Assembly (NCBI RefSeq): GCF_000211415.1
Contig: NZ_GL890777.1
Coordinates: forward strand, 446,091-510,090
Source of the DNA: Enterobacter mori LMG 25706
Lineage (GTDB): Bacteria; Pseudomonadota; Gammaproteobacteria; Enterobacterales; Enterobacteriaceae
DNA length: 64,000 nucleotides
Reading direction: 5' to 3'
Position 1 is the stretch's first letter; each line of letters opens with the position of its first letter. This document shows positions 61,637 through 64,000 of this stretch, piece by piece. The notes beneath the pieces were generated by a model, which saw only the letters and a list, made by a program, of their open reading frames with translations, did no database searches and had not been told where the DNA came from. The position numbers were made by a program, and so were the translations under genes.

Positions 61637-64000
61637 ATGGCAGTAATCAGGGGTTCGAAAGGGGGCGGTGGCGGCGGTGATAAAGGCGGCAATCACGGTA
61701 CCGAGATCGCCTCCGTAGCGTACATGAAAATTCTGCTGGCGCTGACCGAGGGGGAAGCTGCAGGAGACTTTACCGGAAAAGATATTTATCTCGATGGCAC
61801 GCCACTGCTTGATGATGCTGGCAACGAAAACTTTCCTGGCGTGACGTGGGAGTGGCGCAGCGGCACGGTGGATCAGGATTATATTGCTGGCTTCCCGGCA
61901 GTAGAGAATGAAATCAGCGTCGGAACGGAACTGAAATACGGGACGCCGTGGGTTAAATCCATTAACAACACCCAGCTTTCTGCAGTACGCCTGCGGCTTA
62001 AATTTCCGAACGGGGTTTATAAACTGCGCGACAGCGGCGGGAAGGATGGCTACCGGATAGCGTTCGCTATCGATATTTCAACCGATGGCGGTTCCTACGT
62101 TGAATACGGCACGGATGAGGCGGACGGTATTGCCGCAGCCGGGTATGAGCGGAGCTATCGAATTGACCTGCCGGCAGCGACATCCGGCTGGCAAATCCGC
62201 GTCCGACGCCTGACGGAAAATACCAATGATGGGCGGCATGCGGATACTTCGCGTATTGAATCAATGACCGATATTGTCGATGCCAAGCTGCGCTATCCGC
62301 ACACTTCACTGCTGTTCATCCAGTTTGATTCGAAGCTGTTTGACGGCAGAACGCCAAACGTCACCGTGGAAATGAAGGGGATAATCGTCCGCGTACCGGC
62401 GAACTACGATCCTGTTTCCCGCACCTACAGCGGCGTCTGGGACGGAACCTTTAAGTGGGCATGGACAAACAACCCCGCCTGGATTTTTTACGATCTGGTG
62501 CTGAACAAGCGATACGGGCTGGGAAAACGGATCACGGCTGATTTAGTTGATAAATGGACCCCGTACCAGATCGCACAGTACTGCGATGCGCAGGTTTCGG
62601 ACGGAGCAGGCGGGAAAGAGGCGCGGTACCTCTGCGATTTGTACATTTCCCAGCGTACCGATGCATGGACCGTGCTGATGGATTTGGCGAACATCTTCCG
62701 GGGGATGATCAGCTGGTCCAACAATCTTCTGTCCGTTGACGCCGATATGCCCCGCGAACTGGACCCCGATTTTGTGTTCAACAAGTCGAATATCGTGGGC
62801 GCGTTTAACTTCTCCAGCACATCGGAAAAGACGAACTACTCGTCAGCAATCGTCACCTACAGCAATCCGGCCAACGGCTATCAGGACGATCAGGCCAGCG
62901 CCTGGGTGCCGGAAGTCTCTAACCGGTTTGGCTTTAACACCATAGAGCTGTCCCGTATCGGGTGTACGCGGGAATCAGAAGCGCAGCGGCACGGGCTTTA
63001 CGCTATTGAAACCAACCGCGATGACAATGGCGTGGAGTTTAAAACAGGGATGGAAGGACGCATCCCGCGTATAGGCAAGGTAATCGGCATCAGTAACGCC
63101 CCGTTGGCCGGTCGCGAGAACGGCGGTCGCGTAGCCGCAGCCTCCGGAACGAAGGTCACGCTGGACCGTATTACGACTGCGAAAGCGGGGGACACGCTTA
63201 TCGTTAACCTTCCCACCGGCAAATCCGAAGGCAGGAAGGTGAAAAGCGTCTCCGGACGCGCAGTGACCGTTGAGTCAGCGTACAGCGTTACCCCAAATGC
63301 TGAATCAGCGTGGGTGCTTGACCAGCCTGATTTAGCCATTCAGCTGTTCCGCGTTAAGCGGCTTATGGTTAATTCGGATAACACGGTCACCATTAACGGC
63401 CTGCCTTACAATCCGAACAAGTTCCCGCGTGTTGATGACGGCGCGGTGATTGAAGACAGGCCCGTCAGCGTTGTGCCGCCACGCGGTCAGGGAATGCCGG
63501 AAAATATCACGCTCTCCAGTGTTTACCGCGTTGAACAGGGGATAGGCATCACCACGATGGTTGTTACGTGGGATACCGTCAAGAATGCCGTTGCCTATGA
63601 GGCGCAGTGGCGTCAGAACAACGGCGACTGGATTAACGTTCCGCGCACCGGCAACACGCGCTTTGAGGTTGATGGAATTTACTCCGGGCGCTACGTGGTC
63701 CGAATCCGCGCGGTTAACGCGCTCGATATCGCATCCCTATGGGCAACGTCAGCTGAGACGGAGCTTACGGGTAAGGTCGGAAAACCACCTATGCCCGTGA
63801 ACCTCGCCACGCAGCCGTTGGTGTTTGGGATCGGCATTTCCTGGGGGGTTCCGTCCGGGGCGCAGGACACGCAGAAGACAGAAATCCACTACAGCGCCAC
63901 GGCGAACGGCGATTCTCCGTTACCGCTGGCAGATGTGCCTTATCCCTCATCGACCTACCAGCAAATGGGATTGCTGGCAGGGAAATCGTTCTGGTACCGG
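61637..64000 (+). CDS. Host specificity protein J (central tail fibre), partial
   Basis: Open from ATG 61637 (after CGGAG) to the right edge: 788 codons with no stop, so the gene is cut by the window. The N-terminus is Gly/Lys-rich (VIRGSKGGGGGGDKGG), followed by lambda gpJ hub domains (AYMKILLALTEGEAAGDF; WAWTNNPAWIFYDLVLNKRYGLG) and, from about residue 610, fibronectin-III-like repeats. The receptor-binding C-terminus is not visible. Confidence 0.95.
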   Translation, partial: MAVIRGSKGGGGGGDKGGNHGTEIASVAYMKILLALTEGEAAGDFTGKDIYLDGTPLLDDAGNENFPGVTWEWRSGTVDQDYIAGFPAVENEISVGTELKYGTPWVKSINNTQLSAVRLRLKFPNGVYKLRDSGGKDGYRIAFAIDISTDGGSYVEYGTDEADGIAAAGYERSYRIDLPAATSGWQIRVRRLTENTNDGRHADTSRIESMTDIVDAKLRYPHTSLLFIQFDSKLFDGRTPNVTVEMKGIIVRVPANYDPVSRTYSGVWDGTFKWAWTNNPAWIFYDLVLNKRYGLGKRITADLVDKWTPYQIAQYCDAQVSDGAGGKEARYLCDLYISQRTDAWTVLMDLANIFRGMISWSNNLLSVDADMPRELDPDFVFNKSNIVGAFNFSSTSEKTNYSSAIVTYSNPANGYQDDQASAWVPEVSNRFGFNTIELSRIGCTRESEAQRHGLYAIETNRDDNGVEFKTGMEGRIPRIGKVIGISNAPLAGRENGGRVAAASGTKVTLDRITTAKAGDTLIVNLPTGKSEGRKVKSVSGRAVTVESAYSVTPNAESAWVLDQPDLAIQLFRVKRLMVNSDNTVTINGLPYNPNKFPRVDDGAVIEDRPVSVVPPRGQGMPENITLSSVYRVEQGIGITTMVVTWDTVKNAVAYEAQWRQNNGDWINVPRTGNTRFEVDGIYSGRYVVRIRAVNALDIASLWATSAETELTGKVGKPPMPVNLATQPLVFGIGISWGVPSGAQDTQKTEIHYSATANGDSPLPLADVPYPSSTYQQMGLLAGKSFWYR

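Larger units (their letters stand above)
27780..64000. mobile_element. Lambdoid siphovirus prophage (left part; right end outside window)
   Basis: Integrase next to host yedE, then excisionase, recombination, immunity, replication, Q-like, lysis, HK97-type head and lambda-type tail genes in canonical order. The left boundary is between the yedE ribosome site (about 27755) and the integrase stop (27904); the position given is an estimate based on the putative arm-type repeats at 27806-27839. The gpJ gene is cut at the right edge, so tail fibre genes and the right attachment site are not visible. Confidence 0.95.

Overview
The window is an enterobacterial chromosome (most like Enterobacter and close relatives: E. 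coli-type housekeeping genes in near-E. coli order, with Enterobacter-style additions) carrying most of a lambdoid siphovirus prophage. The genus is inferred from gene content and order only.

Positions 1 to about 27.75 kb are host backbone: a tRNA-Tyr with its stringent promoter, purU, ychJ, rssA-rssB (RpoS turnover), galU, hns, tdk, adhE, ychE, the oppABCDF oligopeptide transporter, a six-helix potassium channel with a C-terminal zinc ribbon, yciU, clsA, yciY, an Exc2-like lipoprotein, leuE, a MarR-GNAT fusion regulator, yciI, tonB, yciA, yciB, yciC, ompW and the yedF-yedE pair.

From about 27.8 kb to the right edge lies a prophage with lambda logic. The leftward operon encodes integrase, excisionase, a RecE-N/DEDDh exonuclease and two small proteins. 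The immunity region has a repressor without a protease domain, facing a YdaS-type Cro and a YdaT (CII-like) protein, with paired TATCGAtt operators around both early promoters. The rightward operon has DnaT-like and DnaC-like replication proteins, PerC-like and winged-helix regulators, a LexA-boxed DinI homologue, an AT-rich membrane-protein cargo gene, RusA, a DUF968 protein and a Q-like protein. A promoter plus terminator follows, as expected for Q-controlled late transcription. The late region has a GNAT-like cargo gene with a structured RNA tract, a DNA methyltransferase, a phage 21-type lysis cassette (pinholin, SAR endolysin, Rz/Rz1), an inverted P63C gene, and an HNH/TerS/TerL/portal/S49 protease/HK97-fold capsid head module. 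Lambda-like tail genes follow, including a tail chaperone with a textbook -1 frameshift site, up to the host-specificity protein J, cut by the right edge. The right attachment site is outside the window.

The best candidates for undescribed biology are a 22-bp repeat placed four times at gene boundaries in both early operons, always in the sense of transcription; the AT-rich two-helix membrane protein beside the SOS-controlled dinI; the GNAT-like protein with a hairpin-rich tract and a small basic protein; and the duplicated, RecT-less RecE-like exonuclease.
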